From Moesziomyces globuligerus (Eukaryota; Basidiomycota; Ustilaginomycetes; Ustilaginales; Ustilaginaceae): DNA of 64,000 nt. How positions within the stretch are numbered: position 1 is the stretch's first letter; each line of letters opens with the position of its first letter. Made by a program: the position numbers and the translations under genes. The stretch lies in NCBI GenBank assembly GCA_030849465.1, contig JARVLF010000015.1, positions 1,798,001 to 1,862,000 of the forward strand. Reading direction: 5' to 3'. This document shows, one piece after another, positions 49,547 to 59,179 of the stretch. A model generated the notes under the pieces. That model saw only the letters and a program-made list of their open reading frames with translations, was not told the origin of the DNA and ran no database searches.

Positions 49547-51430
49547 TGTGATAAGCGTACACGACGTCGGCGCCGAATGGTGGTGGAACGGATACCTTGG
49601 CGTAAGCTCGGCAGGCTGCATTGCCGCCGGATAGCTTGTTCCGCACCCGGCCTTTGCTCCGCGCGGGGGCCGGTACGTCCTCGCAGCGCTCGTGATTCCT
49701 TGGTCAATCGCGATTCTGACGCGTAGTGCCCGATCCGAAAGCAGCTAGGCCTAACACCTCACAACTCTTTTTGCACATGGTATTAATATCGTCGGTTCGA
49801 TCCGAATCCCGTTTGGTCCTCTTCATCACTCGATCTGAGGTCTGGCCTCTTGAAAGGCGACCTAGAAGCGATCGGTGCTTTCGCCGATAAGTTACGTGCG
49901 GGAAGCTGGTATGTGCCATGACGAAGCCGACTCGATGCCGGCGTTGGGCGTGGGATTGTTGCACGGATGCAACTGCGTCCAGCCCATTGTGTTGCGGTCG
50001 CTCGAACTCCGTGCTGCGAGAGAAAGGATCGACGCTGTGCAGCAGTAAATTGGCAGGAACGCTGGCTGCCGGCGAAGTATGACGGCAGTCTGGGATGTTT
50101 TGTTTCTCGTCGCCTGAAGTCCGGTGACAGGCAGATTTGCGTGCGTCTGAGCCTGCGTTTTTCCAAGACAGAACGCACCGCCATGTTTTCAAGCCTCGAG
50201 GCCCAGGGGATCTTTCACCGGACTAATGGATCCGGACGGTCCGTGGCGCTGAGATTTCCGACACGGACGAGTCCCTGCAGCTGCATGCGTGCGTGCGAGT
50301 TGATCACAACACAGCCGCCCGTACAGCTTGAGATTCAAGGATGGCGGTCAAGTTGCAGTATGTGACAATCTTCGCGGCTGCAGCAGACGGCTCGACAGGA
50401 CAAGGCAGCTGCTTTCAGCCGCAACATTTTGCCACAGCAGAGGAGATCACTACAACCACGACGACTGATAGCCTCATTCCAACGGGAGGGGTCCCGAACC
50501 AAGAAGATCAAGGCGACCGTTGAAGGACAGCTAGGCTTGGATGTTGGCAGCCTAATTTATGCCGACCTAACCTATCGGGAAAGGAGTTCTCTGCAGAAGG
50601 AAATTAAGCGAGTCTGCAGTAACTTACAGTACAGTACCGTATCGTGCTGGCTGCGCTTGCATCCTGCTCCATTGGCTGCAGTTGCGGTTTCTTTTTCGGC
50701 TCTGCGAAGCGACCGTCGGAGCTGCGGAGCGGTGGGCATTGTTTCGAAGGCATTGTCTCCTAGACCAGATTCTCGGTCGGCATCTTGCAGACCCGAATCC
50801 TCCGCCCTGAACAGTGGTGAGCGTCCGTCATCGATCCGCATCATCACGACGGTGCATCCGCTCGTTGCGCACTGGATACAGGCACGTTGTGCCTTCCCGC
50901 CGCCAGACGTCTGTGCCCGCTACTCGCTTCCAAACAAGCACCTGCATCGAGCCAGCCGGCTGCGCCGCTTCGCCGTCCACAGCGAGGTACTGTTCGGTGC
51001 AGTCAATACCCCTGGCTCTCACCAGACTCGCGACCGCATCCCCTGGCGTTCGCCCTATGGTCGATAAGCATCGCCCCTCTCTGCACGTCGAAAACGTCCG
51101 GGATGTCGTACTCGCTACTTGCCCGGCTCCGCGATCGGACTTCAGACGACTGGCCCCCAATGCAGTCCCCTGACAAGTCGCTCCTGCCCATCTCAGATGC
51201 CGGCCCTCTGATGCCTGTGCGCTCTCCCCGTGTTTCGATTGACGTCTATGCTGAGTTTGGATGAGCCCACGTCGCCGCTGCAGTCTCGCATGCCTCTGGG
51301 GAAGTCGTCAAAGGTATATATCCATCCAATCTTCGGAAGGTCGTTCTCCTCTGTCAGGCACCATCCCTCCTCATTGTATCTTGATCTCGGCTTGTACACC
51401 GTTCCGTCCGAGATACGCAGCAAAACGAAT
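49547..51430. promoter_or_regulatory. Shared upstream region of the hydrolase and chitin deacetylase genes
   Basis: 1.9 kb between outward-facing start codons. No gene is supported; a 60-codon frame at 50341-50523 lacks any recognisable feature. A GGTTCGATCC at about 49793 resembles a Pol III B-box but has no cloverleaf around it. A TATATAT element at 51315-51321 belongs to the deacetylase. Confidence 0.5.
51315..51321 (+). promoter_or_regulatory. TATA box of the chitin deacetylase gene
   Basis: TATATAT lies 110 bp before the ATG at 51431, a normal distance for a fungal promoter. It also argues against using in-frame ATGs located upstream of it. Confidence 0.55.
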
Positions 51431-52705
51431 ATGCTCCGTCTGCTCCTCCTCGCCTCTCTCGCCGGCAGCGCTCTTGCCGGCGACTTCACAGTCAAGATTA
51501 CTCCTCGACAAAGCAGCTCGTATCCGCCACCCTTTGCTGTGCCCACAGCGGCACAGACGCCCAAGGAGTGGCTTGATGCCCTCAACGCTGCTACAGCGGC
51601 TGGCAAGATCCCAAGCATCGCTCCAGCAACTCTTCAAAATGGCAGCCCCGTCTATGCCAACAACGTCGGCTTCGATCACAACACTTGCTCGTGGACCGTC
51701 ACCAAGTGTGTTTCGGGCTCCGACGTTGTCAATGGGCCGGACAACCACATTGCCGTCGCCTTCGACGACGGTCCCACCGGCAACAGCGGAGACCTCTACT
51801 CTTTCCTTAGCCAGCACAACCAGTCCGCCACGCACTTCATGATCGGATCCAACGTGCTCTCTTATCCTGGACAATTCGCCCAGGCCGTCAGGGAGGGCAA
51901 TCAGCATTTCGCCGTGCACACCTGGTCCCACCAGCTCTGCAGCACCCTTACCAACCAGCAGCTCGTCGCCGAGCTCGGCTGGACCATGCAGATCATCGCC
52001 GACTACAGCGGCGGCTACATCCCGAAGTTCTGGCGCCCGCCTCAGGGTGACGTCGACAACCGAGTCCGCGCAATCGCCGAGGAGATCTTCGGATTGACCA
52101 ACATTCTCTGGAACCACGATACGAACGACTGGTGCCTCGACGACCAGGGCGGCTCCGCTTGTCCCAACGAGAACCCCGGCAAGGATGCGGCCTCCGTCGC
52201 TGCTGCCGCCGCTGCGGGTGTCAACGGTCCTAGGTCTCCTGGTCTGATCATGCTCGAGCATGAGCTTACTCACGCCTCCATCGGTGTCTTCAAGGACTAC
52301 TACCCGAACCTCAAAAGCCTCGGCTGGATCCCGAACAATGTCGCGGACCTCTTCGACCTGCCTTGGTACAAGAACGCCTGGAACAACGACTCGCCCCCTC
52401 AGAAGGGCAGTGTAGTACAGACGTTCAATCTCGGCTCGGAGCCTTCTGGCGACGATTCGAGCTCGAACTCGACCTCGTCGTCCGCCTCGGCTCCTGCTTC
52501 TTCGATCTCGAGCACCACCTCTACTGTGTCGTCCACAAGCACGCAGACCGGGTCAAGGACACAGCCCACCCGCGCCTTCACCTCCCCCAGCATTTCCCTC
52601 AGCCCCGTTCAGAGCAGCGCTAGCGGTGCTATGAACCTGGCTCCGGCCTCGCTGAGCATGGCTGGCCTTGCCTCCATCGCAGTGCTCGCGGCCACTCTCC
52701 TCTGA
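51431..52705 (+). CDS. Chitin deacetylase, secreted, GPI-anchored (carbohydrate esterase family 4)
   Basis: Converts cell-wall chitin to chitosan. The protein has 424 residues from ATG 51431, chosen because a signal peptide (MLRLLLLASLAGSALA) begins there and a TATA box lies just upstream. CE4 motifs are complete: FDDGP (111-115, catalytic base and metal Asp), H163-TWS-H167 metal ligands, RPPQGD (202-207), the DTNDW block (230-234) and IMLEHE with H277 as catalytic acid. After residue 335 comes a Ser/Thr-rich stalk, then a C-terminal hydrophobic stretch (LSMAGLASIAVLAATLL) preceded by small residues (SSASGAMN), a typical GPI-attachment signal. Smut fungi carry several such enzymes; which paralogue this is cannot be told from the window. 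No intron. Confidence 0.93.
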   Translation: MLRLLLLASLAGSALAGDFTVKITPRQSSSYPPPFAVPTAAQTPKEWLDALNAATAAGKIPSIAPATLQNGSPVYANNVGFDHNTCSWTVTKCVSGSDVVNGPDNHIAVAFDDGPTGNSGDLYSFLSQHNQSATHFMIGSNVLSYPGQFAQAVREGNQHFAVHTWSHQLCSTLTNQQLVAELGWTMQIIADYSGGYIPKFWRPPQGDVDNRVRAIAEEIFGLTNILWNHDTNDWCLDDQGGSACPNENPGKDAASVAAAAAAGVNGPRSPGLIMLEHELTHASIGVFKDYYPNLKSLGWIPNNVADLFDLPWYKNAWNNDSPPQKGSVVQTFNLGSEPSGDDSSSNSTSSSASAPASSISSTTSTVSSTSTQTGSRTQPTRAFTSPSISLSPVQSSASGAMNLAPASLSMAGLASIAVLAATLL

Positions 52706-53395
52706 TGTGCCTCAGACCTCCTTTAGACTTGTCCCGTCATATACCCTGACCCCAACCTGCATGAACAATTTCTTCCCTATTTCTGGTCCAACGAGTGCAT
52801 TGGCTGTCCTTCTCATAGAGTGTCGAGTGACGTTAAGTCGCCTGCAATCGAGCTGAATGAGAGAGAGCTGTGAACCTGTCGCCACGATTGCGGTCCTGTC
52901 CAAAAACGGACGCTGGTGTCGGTGTCGTGTCAGACCCCGTCAAGATCTGCCTCGCGGAAAAGTCGCGAGTCGCGGTCTGAGATGGCTCCCGATCGGCACG
53001 TGATCGGTGGTGCTTCAATTTTCGAGAAGTCCCACCGCGTGCTGCTCCTTCTCAGCGTGCACCCGCCAACTCTAGCTTTGAGCCGATCTCCACCTTTCCC
53101 TTTCGCTTCAACCCTCTGCCGCAGATACCGAGGTTGCTCCCTTGCCTCGCAGTCACATCAGCGCAGCTACTCACGCGAGCTGATAAGCCGCCTTTAGCCC
53201 TCCATCTGGCTGCAGCGCCACGCGTGCCCCGACTTCAGTAGCTCTGATCGCAACTCGCCATTACCATCGTCGGCCTACGTGGTCAAGTCTCTGACGACAC
53301 AGCAGACAACAGAAGGACCGAAGGCGCGAGCATTATTGGGTCGACCGATACTCTAGATTCGCTCTACGGCACTTCCAGACGGACAATCTGCCGTC
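52706..53395. other. Intergenic: chitin deacetylase 3' region and NUP120 promoter
   Basis: 690 bp without a supported gene. No tRNA or clear TATA box is seen. Confidence 0.5.
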
Positions 53396-56300
53396 ATGCC
53401 TCTTCCATACACTCCATACAAGCTCGCCTCTGCGTCACTGGCGGCGCCAGCTCCGCTCCTGGGCGTTCACAGCCATGACGACGACACCGTTGCGGTACCC
53501 ACACCTCAACATCCCGCTGTCTCAGACGAGCCTGAACCCATCAGCATAGCAGCTCACCATGCTGTCGACGCTCGTCTCTACTTCCCCTCGTCCTCGTCGA
53601 ACCGCTTCGATGGCGGATTTGTCCTAGCGCGTGTGGTCGCTGGAGGCAAAGAGCTCGAACTGCGCTGGTCGAGCCTCCACAGCCAACCATCGACTGCGGC
53701 TTCTTCGTCGAAAGACCGTTCTTTCGCAGCTTCGCTGCACCCAAAACTTGCATCCGAGCCGGCACGAACTTTCCTCTTTCCCGCCCCGTTGCTCCCGGGG
53801 CTGGGCGTCTTCGCAGACCCGGCCTCCAATCGACTCCACGTCATCGCGGTCACCACCACTGGTTTCCTGTACCGTCTGGTCTTTGCGGCGCCTTTCCTCT
53901 TTCATGATCCGCGGCTGGCTTCCGACTGGTCGTCCGAGTACCGCATTCAGAGTATCGCATCCTCGGAATCGGTTCTCTCTGCTTCTCTCCGCGGCGCAGC
54001 GAATGCGGCGCAGCTCTACCCAGTCGACTCAGGCCTGGCACTCGTCACATGTGCCGATGGCACTATCGTCAAGCTCAGCCGCTCCATTTCGACAGGCAGG
54101 GATGCAAACGACGGCGCCTGGAAGGAGACTGTCCTGAGGCCGACGTCATTCCTCTCGGGCGTCTCGCGCTTCTTCGGCAGATCCAACGCCGCTTCGGACT
54201 CCGAGTCTTCTCCCAGCTACGCCCTTTCTCTCGACGTGTTCCCCGGCGACGTCGGCAATGCTTTAGCCTTCGCTGCAAGCCGCGACAGGAAGCTGCGCGT
54301 GTGGAATCTCTTGACCGACTCGTGCATCCGCACCATCGAACTCCCCCTTCAAATGGATTCGCTCTCCTCCAACGATCGACAACTGGTGGTTGCTGAGGAC
54401 GACAGCTCGAGCGCCCAGGATTCATCGGACACAAAGGCTTTCTTCAGCACTGTCTCGCGTCCTCACATCAAAGTGTTCACCCCCGGCGCGGAGGAGGGGG
54501 ATGGCTACGCCCTCTATGTCCTCGCCTACATCCCTGCATCGCCGCCATCCGGTAACTTCTTCGCCTTGTACGGTGTCCAACTCGAAGACGCCAAGGGATC
54601 GTCCGGTGGCCTCGGTGAAATGACGCTGCTGTGGCAGAAGCGTTGCGATGCGGAAACGTGCGGCCGCAATGTCGAGTTGCGCGACGTGGTCTTCACACCG
54701 CAAGGCGGCCACGACGATGGCTGGGTGATGTGGGCGCTGTGGGATGCAGGCGCCGGGCCGGTGCTGAAATACGCAAAGGTGGGCGTCGAGTCTGCCAATC
54801 CGGACGAAAGTTCGATGAGTGTTCGGTCAACGGTCGAAGATCTTTCCAAGGACGACTGGCGCACTGTCGCATCCGAGCGAATCTACAGGCCCCTGCATGG
54901 AGAAGACTTCGAGGCCACGCTCGATGCTACGAAGGAGGTCATCGACGCCGCTGACATTTTTCTCGACCGTGTCTTAGAGCCGGGGCGCTTCTCCGAAGCT
55001 ACATTACGATTGGCTCTGTCGACATACAAGGAAGTGGCGGCGGAGTCCTCTCAGCAGCCGTCCACGCTCTTCGCGAGCCTCAGAGACGAGGTCGCCGCAG
55101 TGGTGGCGAGCGGATGCCAGCTCGAGAACGATCCACGAACCGGAGGTCCGATGTACGAGAAGCTCTACGCCGCTCGTATCCGCGAGTGGATGCGCTTCGT
55201 TGGCCTGGCCGAGCAGATCGAGACGTCGGCGAGATGGCCGATCGGCCTGTCGCTCCCAGCCCCTGCGCTGGACACGGTCACAGCACGGGGCAACATCGTG
55301 GTCCCCCTCGTCGTCAGTCGCGACACTATTGCGCTTCCGGTCAACGAGGATGAGTCCAGCGTCATCGAACGCTTGCAGAGGCGCCTCTTCACAGCTGCGA
55401 GCAAGTCGCGCGTGGGCGGCGCATCAGCCGCCGACTCGGCGAAGGACGAGCGCGCACTTCTTATCCATGCTGCCGATACGCATCCGACCTACATCCTGCC
55501 CACCCTCGGCCGGACGTCTGCTACGGTGGTCGAGGTACTCACTCTGCTCGAATCGGCTTCGGAGCTGTGCGCCTGCTTCACGGCGCCGGAGCTCGAGGCT
55601 TTTGCCTCCGGGCTGCAGAACCTGCTCTCGAACCCCCTCACAATCTCGGTCAAGGAAGCAGTCGCCGACATTTGGACGAACAACTTCGCCGCGCTTGGCG
55701 GAGAGGATGCCAGCGAGATCGTTGCGCGTGTCGCGTCGGAGCTGGGCACCAGCCTTGACAGCACGCTGACCGACATGGCGGTGCTGCTCAGCGAGGTCGC
55801 GAGCGGTGCCGAGCGCGCGTCTCCTGCCTCGCTGGTCGCGTCGACTGACCTTGGCTCAGCTCTGACGGCTGACGCGCTCGTCCAGACATTGGCATCGCGA
55901 CATCGCCTCGCAGTCTCGTTCCTCCTGCTACTCACTGCCCTTGCGGCTCAGGACAAGATGGCCGAGGTTGTGGTGAACGAGAGCACGCAGATCGCTGCAG
56001 CGCTCAGCATCATCCAGGCTCTCGGCGGGGCATTGCAGCTGGCCCGGACCGATGGAGCCGTCCAGGTCGCGGGCAACGCCACCGACGCTGCCGAAGCCGA
56101 CTCCATCGTGGCCAAGCTCAATCAGATGTCGGTCGCCGGACGCAAGAGCCGCGAGCCGCATCATTTTGCAGCACCTACGCTTCTTCACCAGTGCGTCCGT
56201 GACGAGCTCCTCCGCCTCTCGAGCGCGGGCAGACAAGAAGGAGGGCTCGCATTGGAGGCCAAGACAGCTGTGCTTGGCAGTCTGTGGTCTCTCGGTCTGA

Positions 56301-58414
56301 CGGACCTGCGCGACGTGATGGCTCCCGGGGGCAAGCCGCTGCTTCCCTACGCGAACGAGCGACACAACTCGATCGCGTTTGCGATCCTTGTGCAGGGTTA
56401 CCCATTGGCGGCTGAGATGCTGCTCTCGAGCTTCCCTGAAACCCCGGCTGGAGAATACGTGCGCGGAAGAGCGCTCGTGCAGATGCAGAGGCTGGACGAG
56501 GCAAGCGCGTGCTTCGACAAGGTGGTCAGCGCGCTGGAGGTGCAGACAGACCGCCGCAGTCGCACGGCCGCCGGGCTGTTGGAGCTGCTTCCCTCCGCCG
56601 TCGCGGCAGCGGAAGGCGAGGAGCGCATCGCGGCGTACTACCGTCACGTCGCGCTGTTCTTCGAGCCACTGGAGGCGGTCGAGCATGTGATCCGATTCTG
56701 TCAGGCAAGTATCGATGCCGTCGGAACATACGCAGACAAGCGCATGGTCAAGTCAGGCTCGCCTGCCGCCGAGGCCGAGGCGAACAAGCTTGCTGGGCCG
56801 AAGGAGGTGTGGTTCAAGATCTTCCGCTGCCAACTGGCGCTGGACGATTTCGAGGCGGCGTATGCCACCATCATGGCAACGCCGTACGAGGGTGTGCGCA
56901 AGGACTGTCTGCGCAACCTGGTGAGTGTGATGTGCGAGGAGGGCCACATTCAGCCGCTGCTTCACTTCACCTTCCCGGGCCTGCAGAGCGAGGTAGAGAA
57001 GACGCTCTCGTTCAAGGCACGCAACTCGGACCCGCTCTCGGTGCCGAACTACTACTCGGTGCTCTACTCGTACCACGTCTTCCGCGGCGACCTCAAGTCG
57101 GCGGGCGCCGTCATGTACCAGCATGCCGAAAGGATGGGCGAGCTGCACCGGGCGGGATCGGCAGGCTTGGATGGCACCGACCCGCTGGAACGATTCATGG
57201 TCGTAGCCGTCGAGCAGGCGCAGAGCTACCTCGCGGCGATCAATGCGCTCACGATGCTCAAGCACGAGAATGCGTGGTTCGCGCATGCGGCTGATCCGGA
57301 AGAGGTGGCGTCTGCGAACGGCACAGACTCGCTCTTCGACCCTGCAACTTCAGCTCGCGCAGGTGCAGGAGCTGGTAAGCAGAAGAGCAGTCTGACGCGG
57401 TACATCCCGACCTCGGCGTACAGTCAGCGTGTACGCGAGATCCGCGTGGTCTCGGTCGACGATGTGCGTCGCGAATACACGCTGGCGCTGGCGCGACTGG
57501 AGCTGGTGCAGAGGTATCCGGATCTGGCGTACTCGACGACGGTGCTGCGGCCGTCGGACGCAGTGCTGCTGTTCGTCAACAGCGACTCGTTCGACTCGGC
57601 GTTCAACATGGCGTGGTGCCTTGGCGTGGACATGACGCCGATCTTTGCGGCCCTTACTATCAAGGCCGTGGCGCTGTCCCGCGCCAAGGTGGAGCGCGAC
57701 CAACACAAGCGCCATGCGGCGGACAAGCAGATGAATGGCGAGAAGGCCGAGGAAGACGAGGTGCATCCCGAGATCGCCGCGCTGGAGGAGGCGGACGCGG
57801 ACTTGCTCGAGCCTGAGGCGGTGTTCCTGACGCTGTCTGAGAAGTCGGCGAGCTGGGAGGGATCGGCGGCGGAGCGCGCGTGGCGGTACGTGCGGTACCA
57901 TCTCGAGATGTACGATTCGGAGGAGGACGGTCGGTACTACCGCGTGGTGCTGGCACGCGCCTCTGCGCTGGACCACACGGTGCTGCCAGGTTGGCTGACC
58001 GAGTGGTTCAGTCGCACGAGCAACAGCGATGTGTTGCTACGCGTGTGGATCGACAACGGGCTCCTCGTCGAGGCGGCACGCTTTGCGACCAAGTGGCTGC
58101 AGGACGCAACGTCGCAAGCATCGAAACTGACCCGCGCGAACGAGCAGTACGTTTCGAACCACATCATCGAGCGCCTGCTCGTCAACCTCGACGACAAGGA
58201 CGGTGTCATCGTGTCATCGAAGAAGAAGGAGGCCGCCGAGGTCAAGAGCGCACTGGAGCAGGCGAGGAAGAAGCACACGGACGCACTCGCGGCTCGCTCA
58301 AAGACGCTGAAGCGCCAAGCAGAGCAGGATGCCTTCCGCCAGGAGAAGCGCCGCGAACAGCAGGGCGAGTCGGGTTCGTTCGGCCGCCCTGCTGCTGGCC
58401 TCCGGGCTTTCTGA
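53396..58414 (+). CDS. NUP120: Nucleoporin Nup120/Nup160, Y-complex scaffold
   Basis: Scaffold subunit of the nuclear pore outer-ring Y-complex. The protein has 1672 residues, longer than yeast Nup120 (about 1040) and closer to animal Nup160 (about 1430). The first 500 residues contain beta-propeller strands (ALSLDVFPGDVGNALAFAAS, RDRKLRVWNLLTDSCIRTIE, a WD-like blade). The rest is alpha-helical solenoid. The segment YYSVLYSYHVFRGDLKSAGA followed by VMYQHAERMGEL (about 1215-1247) is the most diagnostic Nup160-type motif. The C-terminus is a basic coiled coil (about 1600-1660: EQARKKHTDALAARSKTLKR). Start at ATG 53396. No intron over 5 kb. Family assignment rests on the helical block and overall architecture. 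Confidence 0.85.
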   Translation: MPLPYTPYKLASASLAAPAPLLGVHSHDDDTVAVPTPQHPAVSDEPEPISIAAHHAVDARLYFPSSSSNRFDGGFVLARVVAGGKELELRWSSLHSQPSTAASSSKDRSFAASLHPKLASEPARTFLFPAPLLPGLGVFADPASNRLHVIAVTTTGFLYRLVFAAPFLFHDPRLASDWSSEYRIQSIASSESVLSASLRGAANAAQLYPVDSGLALVTCADGTIVKLSRSISTGRDANDGAWKETVLRPTSFLSGVSRFFGRSNAASDSESSPSYALSLDVFPGDVGNALAFAASRDRKLRVWNLLTDSCIRTIELPLQMDSLSSNDRQLVVAEDDSSSAQDSSDTKAFFSTVSRPHIKVFTPGAEEGDGYALYVLAYIPASPPSGNFFALYGVQLEDAKGSSGGLGEMTLLWQKRCDAETCGRNVELRDVVFTPQGGHDDGWVMWALWDAGAGPVLKYAKVGVESANPDESSMSVRSTVEDLSKDDWRTVASERIYRPLHGEDFEATLDATKEVIDAADIFLDRVLEPGRFSEATLRLALSTYKEVAAESSQQPSTLFASLRDEVAAVVASGCQLENDPRTGGPMYEKLYAARIREWMRFVGLAEQIETSARWPIGLSLPAPALDTVTARGNIVVPLVVSRDTIALPVNEDESSVIERLQRRLFTAASKSRVGGASAADSAKDERALLIHAADTHPTYILPTLGRTSATVVEVLTLLESASELCACFTAPELEAFASGLQNLLSNPLTISVKEAVADIWTNNFAALGGEDASEIVARVASELGTSLDSTLTDMAVLLSEVASGAERASPASLVASTDLGSALTADALVQTLASRHRLAVSFLLLLTALAAQDKMAEVVVNESTQIAAALSIIQALGGALQLARTDGAVQVAGNATDAAEADSIVAKLNQMSVAGRKSREPHHFAAPTLLHQCVRDELLRLSSAGRQEGGLALEAKTAVLGSLWSLGLTDLRDVMAPGGKPLLPYANERHNSIAFAILVQGYPLAAEMLLSSFPETPAGEYVRGRALVQMQRLDEASACFDKVVSALEVQTDRRSRTAAGLLELLPSAVAAAEGEERIAAYYRHVALFFEPLEAVEHVIRFCQASIDAVGTYADKRMVKSGSPAAEAEANKLAGPKEVWFKIFRCQLALDDFEAAYATIMATPYEGVRKDCLRNLVSVMCEEGHIQPLLHFTFPGLQSEVEKTLSFKARNSDPLSVPNYYSVLYSYHVFRGDLKSAGAVMYQHAERMGELHRAGSAGLDGTDPLERFMVVAVEQAQSYLAAINALTMLKHENAWFAHAADPEEVASANGTDSLFDPATSARAGAGAGKQKSSLTRYIPTSAYSQRVREIRVVSVDDVRREYTLALARLELVQRYPDLAYSTTVLRPSDAVLLFVNSDSFDSAFNMAWCLGVDMTPIFAALTIKAVALSRAKVERDQHKRHAADKQMNGEKAEEDEVHPEIAALEEADADLLEPEAVFLTLSEKSASWEGSAAERAWRYVRYHLEMYDSEEDGRYYRVVLARASALDHTVLPGWLTEWFSRTSNSDVLLRVWIDNGLLVEAARFATKWLQDATSQASKLTRANEQYVSNHIIERLLVNLDDKDGVIVSSKKKEAAEVKSALEQARKKHTDALAARSKTLKRQAEQDAFRQEKRREQQGESGSFGRPAAGLRAF

Positions 58415-59179
58415 ACGCGCGCTGTGTGGTGTTTCCCACTTGCATTGCTGAATGACGATGTCCAGGATGATAAACGTGGTGTGGAAGGCTTGGTTGGACC
58501 AGCGAGAGTCCATGCATCGAAGCGAGCGAGTCCATCGTCCCGCGGTAAAGACGGAATCGGAATCGGCGGATCCTCGGACGGCTGACGATTTCACAAGTCG
58601 CCCGAGATTACCGAGTCGCCATTGTGATTGCGAAGATGAAGCCGAACAGCAACTACCTTTGTCGGCCAGCGTTTCGGATCTAAAATGTGCGCTTGCAGAT
58701 GGCGACCGGAAAAGACGGCGAGTGGTGACGGATGCGCCGACCCCGCGCGCCGAATGCATGCAGGCCTCAGCTCCCGTGCTGCAAGTGCTTCTGAAGTGCA
58801 GGGCGATTTGTGGTCGCGCTCAGCTGCCGCGATTTTTCTTCATTTTTCGTAATCAGGTCGGGCACGTCTCCGTCAAATCCGTGTGACACTCGTAGCGGTG
58901 CGAAAAAGTGGGCAACCCCGCCGGAGTGGAGAAAGCGCCGTGCGGTCAGGCGCTTCGAGTTGCCGTCAACTCCAGAGCTTGAGAGGCACAGCACAGAGTC
59001 GTGGAGGTATAAGACGGACGCACATGGCAGCTTCCATCCCATCGACCCCCCATCTCCCGCTCGCAACAGCTCGACCTATCCTGCCAGAGATTCCAGCATC
59101 CTTCCTCGGAGCGCAAGGGCAAGGCAAGGCTACCACATCTATACAAGCACGGTCGTTGTCTGCTTCCTCCATCAACGAC
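58415..59179. promoter_or_regulatory. Intergenic: NUP120 3' region and monooxygenase promoter
   Basis: 765 bp. A TATAAG element (about 59008-59013) near the right end would place transcription start at about 59035-59045. An in-frame ATG at 59024 would then lie outside the mRNA. No other gene is seen. Confidence 0.5.

Noticed and set aside
49785..49815. GGTTCGATCC, a perfect B-box word
   Set aside because: The flanking bases do not form a T-stem, and no A-box or acceptor partner lies at the right distance upstream.
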